From Hyphomicrobiales bacterium (GTDB lineage: Bacteria > Pseudomonadota > Alphaproteobacteria > Rhizobiales > Beijerinckiaceae), in assembly GCA_017302635.1 (NCBI GenBank), contig JAFLCX010000001.1:372001-436000 (forward strand): a DNA stretch of 64,000 bases, in the 5' to 3' direction. The translations under genes and the position numbers were made by a program. This document shows, in pieces, positions 54,208 through 63,195 of the stretch; within the stretch, counting starts at the first letter, position 1; each line of letters opens with the position of its first letter. The notes under the pieces are model-generated. The model did no database searches. It saw only the letters and a program-made list of their open reading frames with translations, and was not told where the DNA came from.

Positions 54208-54284
54208 CGGAGTGTAGCGCAGCCTGGTAGCGCACCTCGTTCGGGACGAGGGGGTCGCAGGTTCGAATCCTGCCACTCCGACCA
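54208..54284 (+). tRNA. tRNA-Pro (anticodon CGG)
   Basis: Cloverleaf with acceptor CGGAGTG / CACTCCG, encoded CCA, anticodon stem CCTCG / CGAGG with loop TTCGGGA (anticodon CGG) and T-arm GCAGG TTCGAAT CCTGC. 77 nt with CCA. It is convergent with the AGE-family gene; the 195 bp between the two tRNAs hold no gene. Confidence 0.96.
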
Positions 54285-54305
54285 CGCGATCTTTCCCGAA
54301 TTCCC

Positions 54306-55502
54306 CTACCCGATTACCCGATCGGCTTCGGCTGCCGCCACGAACAGGTGGTAGAGTGAGGAAGCCGGCACGAATTCGCCAATCGGTTTTCCATGGGCGT
54401 CGAACTGGTCATACCAGCCACCCCGGAACGGGCCGGCAAGATAGGATTCCATCAGGGCGGCCATTAACACTTCTGCGGCTTCGTCTGCCCGATCGGCTCC
54501 GGTTTCGGCCTGGGCAAGCCAGGCCTTTATCAACTCGGTCTGCGGCCAGAGTCGCCGCGAGGCTTTGCGAGGACGGCCCAAAGTATCGATCTCATCGATC
54601 AGGAAGCCGCGTTGCGGTTCAACCGCCCGCAAGGCTGCACCCAGGAGATGAGTGCCCATCGGGCTCGATTTCTGCTGGGCCTGTCGCTCGAATTTACGGA
54701 TCAGCCATACCCATTCCGCCATATGCCCCGGCTCGACGAGCGAAGCCCCGTCCTCGACCACCGGTTTCCAATCGGCATCGAAAAACTCCAGAAGCAGCGA
54801 GGTTTTCCGATCGAGAAAGACCTTTTCGAGCATGCCGCGATAGTGCCTGGCCAGAGCCATCGCTTCGGGATGGGCGATGGTTTCGTGCAGAGCAAGCATT
54901 GCCTCCAGCATATGCATGTGCGGATTTTGCCGGCGCGGGAATTCTGGCGGCAGGGCTTCCAGGAGAAAGCCACGCTGATCACTCAGATCATCGCGTACAA
55001 ACCCCAGTACGAGTTCGAGAAGCGAGCGCACTTGCGCGTCGTCGCTCACGCGGGCAAGCCAACTGAGCGCCAGCAGAGCAAAAGCATGATCGTAACTGTC
55101 GCGCTTGGACGAAGCCACGGAGCCATCGGCACTCAGCAGATGCACAAATCCCGGTTTCCCATCCGGAGCCCAGCCTTGTGCGATGACGTATTCCAGACCC
55201 TTGAAGGCCAGCTTCAACCCATCCGCCCAACCCAGATGGCTGGCATGGGCCAGCACGTAGATCTGGCGCCATTGAACGCGCAGCCGTCGTGGGGAGTCCC
55301 GATCCGGCTCGCCACCGGATGACATCCGCTCATAAAACCCGCCACGGTCCGCATCCCAACCCTTCCTGATCCAGAACGGAAGAGCCTGACGCTCCATCCA
55401 GTCACGGAAAGTCCGGGCGACGGCGCTGGGCGGTCGTCCGGGGCGTCGGGTGCCACGCCGGGATAAGTTCGCAGCATTCTGAAACGCTTGTTTCATATCC
55501 AT
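54306..55502 (-). CDS. AGE family epimerase/isomerase
   Basis: About 398 aa from ATG 55502; GTG 55508 and ATG 55496 are alternatives and no clear ribosome site decides. The (alpha/alpha)6-barrel family is recognised by QWRQIYVLAHASHLGW, KRDSYDHAFALLALSW, PHMHMLEAMLALHE, EPGHMAEWVWL and LWPQTELIKAWL, which carry the catalytic histidines and glutamate. Relatives epimerise N-acylglucosamine or isomerise mannose/fructose. It stands alone between tRNA-Pro and folP, so context gives no substrate. Confidence 0.88.
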   Translation of the reverse strand: MDMKQAFQNAANLSRRGTRRPGRPPSAVARTFRDWMERQALPFWIRKGWDADRGGFYERMSSGGEPDRDSPRRLRVQWRQIYVLAHASHLGWADGLKLAFKGLEYVIAQGWAPDGKPGFVHLLSADGSVASSKRDSYDHAFALLALSWLARVSDDAQVRSLLELVLGFVRDDLSDQRGFLLEALPPEFPRRQNPHMHMLEAMLALHETIAHPEAMALARHYRGMLEKVFLDRKTSLLLEFFDADWKPVVEDGASLVEPGHMAEWVWLIRKFERQAQQKSSPMGTHLLGAALRAVEPQRGFLIDEIDTLGRPRKASRRLWPQTELIKAWLAQAETGADRADEAAEVLMAALMESYLAGPFRGGWYDQFDAHGKPIGEFVPASSLYHLFVAAAEADRVIG

Positions 55503-55682
55503 CCGCACCGGGAATCACATGTGTCAGCCGCGGCTGATGTTACAGCGCACTTCACCCGCCATGAGCAAGCAGCGAAGTGGTGGACATCCACTTTGCGCGC
55601 GCCAACTCCTGCGAGCGCAATTGTCTTGGCGGGCGCGAGCGGCTATGCCCTCGCGAGTTTCCTGAAGCGCCCGCCGGTTCGA

Positions 55683-56510
55683 ATGATCACGCCTCCGCCC
55701 ACCCCGCTTGCTGCTCCCTGGCCCCGCCGCTCCGACGGGCGCGCGCTGTTGATGGGAATCGTGAATGTCACGCCAGACTCGTTCTCCGATGGTGGCTTTT
55801 TTTCCCAAGCCGAAGCCGCCATCCGTCACGCCGAAAGCCTGATCGAGGATGGTGCGGATGTCATCGACATCGGCGGAGAATCGACCCGTCCCGGCTCGAC
55901 TTTTGTGCCCGCCTCCGAGGAAATGGCGCGCGTCCTGCCCGTGATCAGCGCCCTCCATGACCAGGGCATCCGTGTCCCGATCTCGATCGATACCTACAAA
56001 AGCGAGACGGCGGCTGCGGCCCTGCGCGCCGGCGCAAGCATCGTCAATGATGTCTGGGGCCTCCAGCGTGATCCGCTGATGGCCGAAACCGTCGCAGCGA
56101 GCGGTGCAGGGCTCGTGATCATGCATAACCGCGACATGCGCGACGAGAGCCTCGACATCATCACCGACATGGAGCGCTTCTTTGCTCGCTCCCTGGAACT
56201 GGCCGCAAAGGCTGGCATTCCGGTTGACAGGATCGCGCTCGATCCCGGCATCGGCTTCGGCAAGACGCTGGAGCAGAATCTGGCTGCAATTCGTTCCATT
56301 CCGCGCCTGAAGGCAATGGGCCATGCCGTCCTGCTGGGCGTATCGCGCAAATCCTATCTCGGTCTGCTGACCAATCGGGCCGTGAACGAGCGCCTGGCCG
56401 GGACAATCGCTTCCGCAATGATCGGGCTCGATCTCGGAGCGGATATCCTGCGCGTGCATGATATCGCGCCCCATGTCGACGCGCTGGCCGTCCGCCAGGC
56501 CCTGCTTTGA
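55683..56510 (+). CDS. folP: dihydropteroate synthase
   Basis: 275 aa from ATG 55683; the frame runs further upstream but overlaps the AGE gene and lacks similarity. The two Pterin_bind signatures are clear: MGIVNVTPDSFSDGG and VIDIGGESTRPGST. Later SIDTYKS, NDVWGL, LDPGIGFGKT and GVSRKSYL form the pterin and pABA sites. It joins pABA to 6-hydroxymethyl-dihydropterin pyrophosphate, and is the target of sulfonamides. First gene of folP-folB-folK. Confidence 0.96.
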   Translation: MITPPPTPLAAPWPRRSDGRALLMGIVNVTPDSFSDGGFFSQAEAAIRHAESLIEDGADVIDIGGESTRPGSTFVPASEEMARVLPVISALHDQGIRVPISIDTYKSETAAAALRAGASIVNDVWGLQRDPLMAETVAASGAGLVIMHNRDMRDESLDIITDMERFFARSLELAAKAGIPVDRIALDPGIGFGKTLEQNLAAIRSIPRLKAMGHAVLLGVSRKSYLGLLTNRAVNERLAGTIASAMIGLDLGADILRVHDIAPHVDALAVRQALL

Positions 56511-56519
56511 GGATTGCCG

Positions 56520-56915
56520 ATGCCCCTGCATGACCCCGCTTTGCCGAAAGATCGGATCCGCCTGAAAAAGATTGCGGTCTTCGCCTACCATGGTGTCTAT
56601 GCCGAGGAGGCGCGGCTGGGTCAGCGCTTCAATATCAGCCTGGATTGCGCCATCGACCTCTCCGACGCCGGCCGCACGGATGATTTGCAGCACGGCGTTT
56701 CCTATGCCGATCTTGCCGCTCTGGTGCAGGAAATCGCCGTGAGCGAACGTTTTCACATCATCGAGGCTCTCGGCGAGCGGATCGCCCAGACGATCCTCGC
56801 GAAGCACCCGCGCATCGCCGGGATCGCGGTGACAGTCGAGAAGCCGGCCGCAGCCATCGCTGCCCTTTTCGAGACGATTGAAGTCACGATCCAGCGCAAT
56901 CGAAGCCACGCATGA
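56520..56915 (+). CDS. folB: dihydroneopterin aldolase
   Basis: 131 aa from ATG 56520 (a TTG at 56514 is also in frame). FolB landmarks: IRLKKIAVFAYHGVYAEEARLGQ (in part, with the catalytic-region Tyr and His), VSYADLAALVQEI, FHIIEALGERIA and VTVEKPAAAI. It makes 6-hydroxymethyl-7,8-dihydropterin and glycolaldehyde. Nine bases after folP and overlapping folK. Confidence 0.94.
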   Translation: MPLHDPALPKDRIRLKKIAVFAYHGVYAEEARLGQRFNISLDCAIDLSDAGRTDDLQHGVSYADLAALVQEIAVSERFHIIEALGERIAQTILAKHPRIAGIAVTVEKPAAAIAALFETIEVTIQRNRSHA

Positions 56916-57400
56916 GCGAGGCTTTGTGCCATATCGCTCTCGGCGCCAATCTCGGCGATCGGATCGGCGCCCTGCGCGAAGCCACACGCCGAATCGGCCA
57001 ATTGCCGGAAACTGCTATCCTCGCCCGCTCCGCGATCTACGAAACACCCCCCTGGGGCAAGATCGATCAGGCCCCGTTCGCGAATGCCGTGATCGCGATC
57101 CGGACGGGCCTTGGCCCTAAGCCCCTGCTGGATGCCTGTCTCGGCATCGAGACGGCAATGGGCCGCGTGCGTCGTGAGCGCTGGGGGCCAAGGCTGATTG
57201 ATATCGACCTGCTGACGCACGGCACAACCCGCATGACAAGCGACCGCCTTACCTTGCCACACCCGGCCATCGCCGAGCGCGCATTCGTGCTGGTGCCATT
57301 GCTGGAAATCGCACCCGAATTTCGCATCGGGCGAAGAAAGGGCAGGACGATCCTCAATCAACTGGATCAGGCTGGAATAGTGGCGATTGCGCCGCTCTGA
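56912..57400 (+). CDS. folK: 2-amino-4-hydroxy-6-hydroxymethyldihydropteridine diphosphokinase
   Basis: 162 aa, the usual HPPK size. Diagnostic motifs are IALGANLGDRIGALREA, SAIYETPPWGKIDQAPF, RWGPRLIDIDLL and LPHPAIAERAFVLVPLLEI. It pyrophosphorylates the FolB product for FolP. ATGA overlap with folB; a terminator follows within 10 bp. Confidence 0.96.
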   Translation: MSEALCHIALGANLGDRIGALREATRRIGQLPETAILARSAIYETPPWGKIDQAPFANAVIAIRTGLGPKPLLDACLGIETAMGRVRRERWGPRLIDIDLLTHGTTRMTSDRLTLPHPAIAERAFVLVPLLEIAPEFRIGRRKGRTILNQLDQAGIVAIAPL

Positions 57401-57407
57401 TACAGAA

Positions 57408-57431
57408 AAGCCGGGCACGAAGCCCGGCTTT
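57408..57431. terminator. bidirectional rho-independent terminator between folK and bioY
   Basis: AAGCCGGGC (57408-57416), loop ACGAA, GCCCGGCTT (57422-57430), flanked by A-run on one side and T on the other. It lies between the convergent folK and bioY stops. Confidence 0.85.
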
Positions 57432-57453
57432 GTATCCATGCGATGCGGAGGGT

Positions 57454-58032
57454 TCAGGCGCGACGGGCGCGCTCCACCATCCACCAGGCCGCCGGCAGCA
57501 GCGCCGCGCCGAGCAGGGTCTTGAACAGGCTCGCAGCATAGAACGGCGCAACACCGCCGAGATAGGCCTTGCTCATCCCGATCAGGGAAGCAAGCCAGCC
57601 GAACCCAAACAGGAAAATCACGGCGTGGCCGATCGTCATGGCAGCGAGCGTGCCGAGAACGGTTTTCGTCCATCCGCGCTCAGCCAGATAGCCGGTCACA
57701 GCCGCTGCCGCAACGAACCCGAGCAGGTAGCCGCCAGTCGGGCCCATCATGTAAGCAAGGCCACCGCCCTGCGCGAAGACCGGAAGTCCCATCGCACCCT
57801 CAGCGAGGTAAAGCGCGAGGGTCGCAGCACCGAGCCGCCAGCCGAACGCCGCGCCGATCACCAGCACCACTAGCGACTGCATCGTCATCGGAACGGGGTA
57901 GAACGGCACCTGAATCTTCGCTGAAATCGCGAGAATGCCGGTTGCGGCCAGCGCGATCATGGCGTCTCGCACCAGCGAGCGGCTGCCCTTGCCGGCGAAA
58001 ATCGTATCGATCAGGGTGGCGCTCTGCTGCAT
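57454..58032 (-). CDS. bioY: biotin transporter BioY
   Basis: 192 aa from ATG 58032 (GGAG 8 nt upstream). About six hydrophobic helices; family motifs are KIQVPFYPVPMTMQSLVVLVIGAAFGWRLG (in part), GLPVFAQGGGLAYMMGPTGGYLLGF and the C-terminal KTLLGAALLPAAWW. BioY is the membrane substrate-binding (S) component of the biotin ECF transporter and can work alone in some bacteria. No bioM/bioN gene is adjacent. Confidence 0.93.
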   Translation of the reverse strand: MQQSATLIDTIFAGKGSRSLVRDAMIALAATGILAISAKIQVPFYPVPMTMQSLVVLVIGAAFGWRLGAATLALYLAEGAMGLPVFAQGGGLAYMMGPTGGYLLGFVAAAAVTGYLAERGWTKTVLGTLAAMTIGHAVIFLFGFGWLASLIGMSKAYLGGVAPFYAASLFKTLLGAALLPAAWWMVERARRA

Positions 58033-58092
58033 GTCCAATTCTCCGAAAAAAACTCTGCGAGGCTGATTTTCGGTCTATAGGCCGGTATACCG

Positions 58093-59031
58093 ATGAAGAC
58101 AAGCGCACTGCATGACGAGGGCAATGTGGAATTCAACGTCAACCCGGCGCGACCGGAGACCGGCACGATCGAGGAAGTCGTGCCTGGAATCCGGAGATTG
58201 ATCGCACCCAATCCGGGGCCTTTCACCTTCACGGGCACCTGCACGTACCTCATCGGCACGAGTGATCTCGTGATCGTCGATCCGGGACCCGCCGACGACG
58301 GACAACTCGCGCGGCTGATGCAGGCGATCGGCAAGGCAAAAGTCGCAGGCATTCTGGTCACGCATACCCATCGTGATCACTCCCCTCTGGCGCGCGTCCT
58401 GAAAGAGCGCACCGGCGCGACGATTTTCGGCTGTGCGCCACACCGGGCTGCGCGCGCCCTGCGGCTCGGTGAGATCAACCCGCTCGATGCCAGCGCCGAC
58501 ACGGACCACCTGCCCGATCGTCAACTCGATCATGGCGAGCATCTCGGCCTGGCCGGGCAGGCGATCGAGGTCATCGCCACGCCGGGGCATACGGCGAACC
58601 ATCTGTGCTTCGCGCTGCCGGAACAGGGCATCCTGTTCTCGGGAGACCATGTGATGGGTTGGTCGACTTCGATCGTGGCCCCGCCGGATGGCGCGATGGG
58701 CGACTATCTCGCCTCGCTCGAACACCTCATCAGCCGTGAACAGGACCGCCTCTACCTTCCCGGTCACGGTGGTCCTGTGAGCGACCCGCGCCGCTTTACG
58801 CGCGGCCTGCTCGCGCATCGCCGCCAGCGCGAGACCCAGATTCTCGATCGTCTGGCGGAAGGCCCGAAAACAATCCGCGATCTGGTGGCGTTGAATTATC
58901 CGGGGCTCGCTCCGGCCCTGCTGGGCGCGGCGGCACTCTCGGTTTTCGCGCATCTTGAGGACTTGCATGCGCGGCAAACCGTCACGGCGGAACCAGATCT
59001 CGCCCTGGAGGCGCTGTATCGGCGCCGGTAA
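58093..59031 (+). CDS. MBL-fold metallo-hydrolase, LACTB2-like
   Basis: 312 aa. Metal motif HTHRDHSPLAR near residue 92, ATPGHTANHLCF, FSGDHVMGWSTSIV and LPGHGGPV are those of the LACTB2/glyoxalase II-like group, followed by a C-terminal winged-helix-like segment (GLLAHRRQRETQILDRL). LACTB2-type enzymes include endoribonucleases and thioester hydrolases; the substrate here is unknown. Divergent from bioY; the 3' end is 5 bp from the DUF1499 stop. Confidence 0.88.
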   Translation: MKTSALHDEGNVEFNVNPARPETGTIEEVVPGIRRLIAPNPGPFTFTGTCTYLIGTSDLVIVDPGPADDGQLARLMQAIGKAKVAGILVTHTHRDHSPLARVLKERTGATIFGCAPHRAARALRLGEINPLDASADTDHLPDRQLDHGEHLGLAGQAIEVIATPGHTANHLCFALPEQGILFSGDHVMGWSTSIVAPPDGAMGDYLASLEHLISREQDRLYLPGHGGPVSDPRRFTRGLLAHRRQRETQILDRLAEGPKTIRDLVALNYPGLAPALLGAAALSVFAHLEDLHARQTVTAEPDLALEALYRRR

Positions 59032-59036
59032 GCGAA

Positions 59037-59807
59037 CTATTCCTTTGGCGCGACGATTTCCTCGATCAGCCTACGGATCCGGCGTGCATTGGCCCCGAAA
59101 TCATGTCTCCCAACGCGACTTGCCGAACGCATGTCAATCCGGGTCCCGGCGCCTGACGGGCGGATCCGGATCACGATATCGTCCTGAAAACGCATGATCC
59201 TTGTTTCAGCGACGGCCTCGATACGCCCTTGCCCGCTGCGCCCGCCGGGAGCAGCCTCCTCGATGATCCGCCATTTGAGCGTCGTCACGGCTTCCTTCAC
59301 CAGTCGAAAGGCCTCATCGGCTTCCACTTCGAGCACCAGCGTGCGCAAATCGGCATAGGCGCTTCGCTGCTTTTCACGCTCTCTGGGGTCGATCGTTGTG
59401 GGAACATGGCCATTCCGCGCCGCAAGCGCCCGACCAGAGCGGGAAAAAACCGGCGGATCAATGATGTCCGTGCTGATGTCATTCATGCGTGGCAATCGCC
59501 CCGCTTCGATGGCGAGATAAGCGGGAAAAGCCAGCACGAGAGCAGCAACCATGCCGGTGCGAAACAGTCCGGCGAGCCCTGTCCGCCCATTCCGCCAGAT
59601 ATCGACCGCGCCAACCAGCGCAATGGCAACGGCCAGTGTCGAGACAAGCGCAGCGCTGGCCAGAACAAGCACGCCAGTCATCGGCGGCACCTGACCGGAA
59701 CGGGTCAGCAGCACGGCGATGGCCGCCAGCGGCAGCGCGAGATAGCCGAGCCGCTCAGCCCATTGAACGAAACGCGAAGGTTGACGCGAGGCGCGCGAAT
59801 TGACCAT
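59037..59807 (-). CDS. DUF1499 domain membrane protein
   Basis: About 256 aa from ATG 59807, whose A overlaps the stop of the M48 gene. Three hydrophobic segments lie in the first 110 residues (YLALPLAAIAVLL, GVLVLASAALVSTLAVAIAL, TGMVAALVLAFPAYLAI), then the DUF1499 part with DISTDIIDPPVF, AFRLVKEAVTTLKWRI, FQDDIVIRIRPSGAGTRIDMRS. Function unknown; it is frequent in alphaproteobacteria. Co-transcribed with the M48 peptidase and DUF898 protein. Confidence 0.88.
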   Translation of the reverse strand: MVNSRASRQPSRFVQWAERLGYLALPLAAIAVLLTRSGQVPPMTGVLVLASAALVSTLAVAIALVGAVDIWRNGRTGLAGLFRTGMVAALVLAFPAYLAIEAGRLPRMNDISTDIIDPPVFSRSGRALAARNGHVPTTIDPREREKQRSAYADLRTLVLEVEADEAFRLVKEAVTTLKWRIIEEAAPGGRSGQGRIEAVAETRIMRFQDDIVIRIRPSGAGTRIDMRSASRVGRHDFGANARRIRRLIEEIVAPKE

Positions 59808-60910
59808 CAGGCGCCCCCCTTGCAAGAACTTTTCAGCGCGGCCCACTGAGCCGCCGACAGGATGGGACGCCTCGCGGATGGAGCGTCATCAGCCATGCGA
59901 TCGACATTCTCGATCCGCTCCGCCGTCAGCGGGTGCGAGCGGAAAGTTGTGGAACCGCCCTCGCCGCCCTCGGCCTTCAGGAGACGCCGGAAGAAAACGT
60001 TGATCGCGCGCGGATCGGCACCGGCGTCCTGCATCAGTTGAACACTCACCTGATCGGATTCGCGCTCCTGCTCGCGCGAGAAGGCCGAACCGAGCATCAT
60101 CCGACCCAGCAGAGCGATGGAGGTTCCGCCCGTGACATCGCCCAGCACGAGCCCCGCGAGCACCGAGAGCGCGCCATCATGCAGCACCGCGCGCATCGAG
60201 TGCCGGTGCACCACATGGCCGATTTCATGCGCCAGCACACCCGCCACCTCATCGGCACTGCTGGCTTTCTCGATCACTTCGCGAAACAGGAAAATTCGCC
60301 CGCCTGGCAGCGCAAAGGCATTGGTGATGTCGATATCGACCACATCCACTTTCAGCGGACCGCGGAGCGCCAGATTGGCCGTGAGACGCCGGGTCATCTC
60401 ATCAAGCGCCGCCCTCCCCGGAGTGCCCGGCACGGTGCAGAGCCGAGAGGGCTTGCCCTTGCTCACCATCTCGAGCACGTCTTTTTCAACACTTTCGCCG
60501 AGCTTGACCTCCCATGAATAGGGAATCAGCGGCGTGGCCACTCGCGCAAGGAACGGCAACCCGACCAGCAGGATGAAGGCCAGAGACGCTATCGCGCCGA
60601 CGCTCCACAGCGCGATGCGCGCGCCTCCCGCCTCGCCCGCACGACGCGTGCGGAACCGGCGAAGGTCTCCTGCGCATTCCCGCTCCAGCATTGCTGTGTT
60701 GAGCGAGAGGCGCGCGCCGGTATCAATCTCCTGACGGATCAGCGTGAGGCGCGACTCCGCCCCCAGCCTTTCCCAATGCACCTCCTCGAAATTCCACAAG
60801 ACGCGCACGTTCTGGCGTGGCACAGCGATCATCAGGCCGGTTTCGGTGCGCGTCACCTCGGCATCATGCGTGACCGGCGATACACCGTCGGAATATCGGC
60901 CATGCAGCAT
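59807..60910 (-). CDS. M48 family metallopeptidase
   Basis: 367 aa. Zinc motif HEIGH at 228-232 with downstream Glu in SAFSREQERESDQVSVQLM. One membrane helix near residues 99-119 and a C-terminal catalytic half with NAFALPGGRIFLF (M48 hallmark). The N-terminal ~95 residues (VRVLWNFEEVHWERLG) are an extra domain seen in YjgN-linked M48 proteins. It sits 5 bp after the DUF898 gene, a pairing that recurs in proteobacteria. Likely membrane-associated protein quality control; substrate unknown. Confidence 0.92.
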   Translation of the reverse strand: MLHGRYSDGVSPVTHDAEVTRTETGLMIAVPRQNVRVLWNFEEVHWERLGAESRLTLIRQEIDTGARLSLNTAMLERECAGDLRRFRTRRAGEAGGARIALWSVGAIASLAFILLVGLPFLARVATPLIPYSWEVKLGESVEKDVLEMVSKGKPSRLCTVPGTPGRAALDEMTRRLTANLALRGPLKVDVVDIDITNAFALPGGRIFLFREVIEKASSADEVAGVLAHEIGHVVHRHSMRAVLHDGALSVLAGLVLGDVTGGTSIALLGRMMLGSAFSREQERESDQVSVQLMQDAGADPRAINVFFRRLLKAEGGEGGSTTFRSHPLTAERIENVDRMADDAPSARRPILSAAQWAALKSSCKGGA

Positions 60911-60915
60911 CCTGC

Positions 60916-62178
60916 TTACCCTCCGATATCGAAGCCGGGATCAAAACTGTCTCCGAGCGCACTCCCCTCCTGCCCCTGACTCTGGATGATGTTGGCGAGC
61001 TGGCTGGTATTCGTCAGCGTGATCGAGCCGGCATAATGCTGCCAGAGCTTCCGGTTCAGATACAATTCCTTGATCAGAGCGTAGCCGATCAACGCGGCAA
61101 GCCCGAGCACAATCAACATCAGGAAGCCGCCGCCCGCCTCGGCATCATCCGATACGACCTCCCAAAAGGCCGCCATACCGCCCAGCAGAGCCATGATCGC
61201 GATAAGCCCGATCAAAAATACAACGAGCAGCAGCAGGAATTTCACCGTGATCCAGATCACGGTCTTGGCCGAAGCATCGGATGACAACGCCAGTTCGCCA
61301 AATCGCGTGGTCGAAACAAAATGCCGGAATTCATGCACGCGATAGACCTGCCAAAGCACGGCGATGACCAGCAGGCCAATCAGCAGGGCCGGACCACCGA
61401 GGATGAGCAGGAAACCGGACCCGATCACGAGGCTCTCGGCTGAAGCCCCGTTGAATGTCGCCAAGGCAAACCCGATCGCCGCCAGCCCGCCGCCCACCAG
61501 CAGAAGCATTGCGACACCCCACACGAGAAGCCAATGCTTCATCAGCGCCTTGGGGCTCGAACCGCAGTTCGCGTTGAGCGAGCCGAAATGCGTATTGCTG
61601 ATCTTGTAGCGGTTCATCGCCTCGCGCAGGTAAGGAAGCACGATGCCGAAGGTGAGTGCCGTCAGCAGCAGCCATTTCGCCGTCGTGGCGAGAAAAGCCG
61701 TACCTGTGCCGGTCTGATGGAACCGGATGCCGCGATAGCGTGTGCGGCTCAGCCGATAGCCGCGGGCGCGGTAGATGAAAATCTGGATCAGGGCCGGGAG
61801 AATCAGCGCCGCCGCGATCGCGGAAATCACGCTGCCGACGACCTCGCCGGCGAAAAGACCGACAAGGCTCGCAGCGAAATTCAGCGGCACGAAAATCGCG
61901 AGCATGATCAGGAAGCCGACCAGCAGCTCCCGGCCGGTTCCAGTATATTCGAAGCCATCACCCAGCAGGGTCGTGTTTGACCAGTAATAGCGCCGCAGGT
62001 TCACACGATACCAGAATCGGTAGATGCCCAGCGTTATGAGCGTGAGGAGAGTGCCTTTGACCACGATTCCCGCGAGCGGCGCATCGAACGGTTCCAGCCG
62101 GATCGCCTCTTCGGGAGCGCGTGGCCTGCCCCAGGGCGATGCGGCGCCGGGGCCACGGTCGATCGTCGGTACGCGCAT
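60916..62178 (-). CDS. DUF898 (YjgN-like) membrane protein
   Basis: 420 aa from ATG 62178 (AGGGGAA upstream); a longer frame to 62793 runs antisense to the marR gene and is rejected. Many hydrophobic helices; DUF898 landmarks are GTLLTLITLGIYRFWYRVNLRRYYWSNTTL (in part), YRARGYRLSRTRYRGIRF, LLLTALTFGIVLPYLREAMNRYK and a last part with YLNRKLWQHYAGSITLTN. Function unknown. First gene of DUF898-M48-DUF1499 and divergent from a MarR gene. Confidence 0.9.
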   Translation of the reverse strand: MRVPTIDRGPGAASPWGRPRAPEEAIRLEPFDAPLAGIVVKGTLLTLITLGIYRFWYRVNLRRYYWSNTTLLGDGFEYTGTGRELLVGFLIMLAIFVPLNFAASLVGLFAGEVVGSVISAIAAALILPALIQIFIYRARGYRLSRTRYRGIRFHQTGTGTAFLATTAKWLLLTALTFGIVLPYLREAMNRYKISNTHFGSLNANCGSSPKALMKHWLLVWGVAMLLLVGGGLAAIGFALATFNGASAESLVIGSGFLLILGGPALLIGLLVIAVLWQVYRVHEFRHFVSTTRFGELALSSDASAKTVIWITVKFLLLLVVFLIGLIAIMALLGGMAAFWEVVSDDAEAGGGFLMLIVLGLAALIGYALIKELYLNRKLWQHYAGSITLTNTSQLANIIQSQGQEGSALGDSFDPGFDIGG

Positions 62179-62307
62179 GAAATTCCCCTGCCCCGCATGC
62201 TCGATGTTTTCCACGCCTTTCTGGCATGTCGAACCGGGTTCTGGAAGGGTTCGGCCGAGATCAGCGCTTGAAAAGCCGCGCAAGGCGCGCCAAAGGTTTC
62301 GCCCAAC

Positions 62308-62757
62308 ATGACTGAGAGAAGCGTCACGCCGTCCCGCATTTGGTTCCGCTTTCTGCGGATGCATCAGCGTGGCCATTCGGCCATGTCCTCGCGGCTGCGC
62401 GCCATCGGCCTCTCGGTCGCGCAGTTCGATCTGCTCTCCACGCTCACCGAAGCTGAAGGCATCACCCAGCGTGATCTCGCCGAAAGGCTTTATGTCACGA
62501 AGGGCAATGTCTCGGGCCTCGTGGACCGGCTGGTCGAGGCGGGTCTTGTCGATCGCAAGCCAATCCCTGGCGACCGACGCTCTCACGCGCTGCATCTCAC
62601 CTCGGAAGGCCGCCGCCTCGCCCGCGAGGGCATGGACGTGCAGCGTCGTTTTGTCGACGAGACGATCGGGCAGCTTGCGACTGACGATCTCGAGAAGCTG
62701 GATGTTGTCATCTCCCGCTGGCGCGAGACCTTCCGCGCCATGGAAGACAAGGGCTGA
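62308..62757 (+). CDS. MarR family transcriptional regulator
   Basis: 149 aa. Winged helix: LSVAQFDLLSTLTEAEGITQRDLAERLYVTKGNVSGLVDRLVEAGLVDRKPIPGDRRSHALHLT, spread over residues 35-99. It is 129 bp from the divergent DUF898 gene and may regulate that operon. No ligand can be read. Confidence 0.93.
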   Translation: MTERSVTPSRIWFRFLRMHQRGHSAMSSRLRAIGLSVAQFDLLSTLTEAEGITQRDLAERLYVTKGNVSGLVDRLVEAGLVDRKPIPGDRRSHALHLTSEGRRLAREGMDVQRRFVDETIGQLATDDLEKLDVVISRWRETFRAMEDKG

Positions 62758-62913
62758 ACCCGCCCGCCGGGATTGATCGCTGCTTCTGCGCAAAAATTAA
62801 CCAATTTGCCGCGCTGTCACCACAATTGGGCCAAAGCGAATTCAAAAAGCGCGGGCAAAACGCTTCTCAATCCGGGTCCACCCGGTCCAAGAAAGAAATT
62901 GAGGAAACCCTCC

Positions 62914-63120
62914 ATGACGACCGCCTCTCTGATTGCCGAGAGCCTTCGCCATCACGAAACAATTGAAAAAGCGCGCGAGCGCCTTTCGGCTGCGCCTCTG
63001 GTCGCGCAGTATTATTCCGCGATCCGCCTGCCGGCCCTGGCTGCCGCTGCGGCGCGGATTGCGGAGCGTCGCCGGGTCCGGCGCAAGCTTGGTGATACGA
63101 CGGCCACTGCCTCGAACTGA
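62914..63120 (+). CDS. small helical hypothetical protein
   Basis: 68 aa from ATG 62914, with GAGGAAA 7-13 nt upstream. The chain is Ala/Arg-rich and helical: SLIAESLRHHETIEKARERL, then LPALAAAAARIAERRRVRRKL. No family recognised. The clear ribosome site and codon usage like neighbours support it. It lies between marR and a minus-strand terminator. Confidence 0.55.
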   Translation: MTTASLIAESLRHHETIEKARERLSAAPLVAQYYSAIRLPALAAAAARIAERRRVRRKLGDTTATASN

Positions 63121-63151
63121 ACCCGCCGGCGCGGCCAAGCGAAAAACAAAA

Positions 63152-63173
63152 AAGGCGGCCCGAGAGCCGCCTT
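63152..63173 (-). terminator. rho-independent terminator of the L,D-transpeptidase gene
   Basis: AAGGCGGC (63152-63159) pairs with GCCGCCTT (63166-63173) with a 6-nt loop; on the minus strand it is followed by TTTTTTTGTTTTT. It lies 23 bp past the stop at 63196. Confidence 0.85.
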
Positions 63174-63195
63174 GATCATTTCCAGCCGCTGCAAC

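Noticed and set aside
58039..58092. Possible BioR operator upstream of bioY
   Set aside because: The expected TTATCTATAA-like dyad is absent; only an imperfect CGGTCTATA/GGTATACCG resemblance is present.
62179..62793. N-terminal extension of the DUF898 frame
   Set aside because: It runs antisense to the marR gene; ATG 62178 with AGGGGAA upstream starts exactly at the conserved region.
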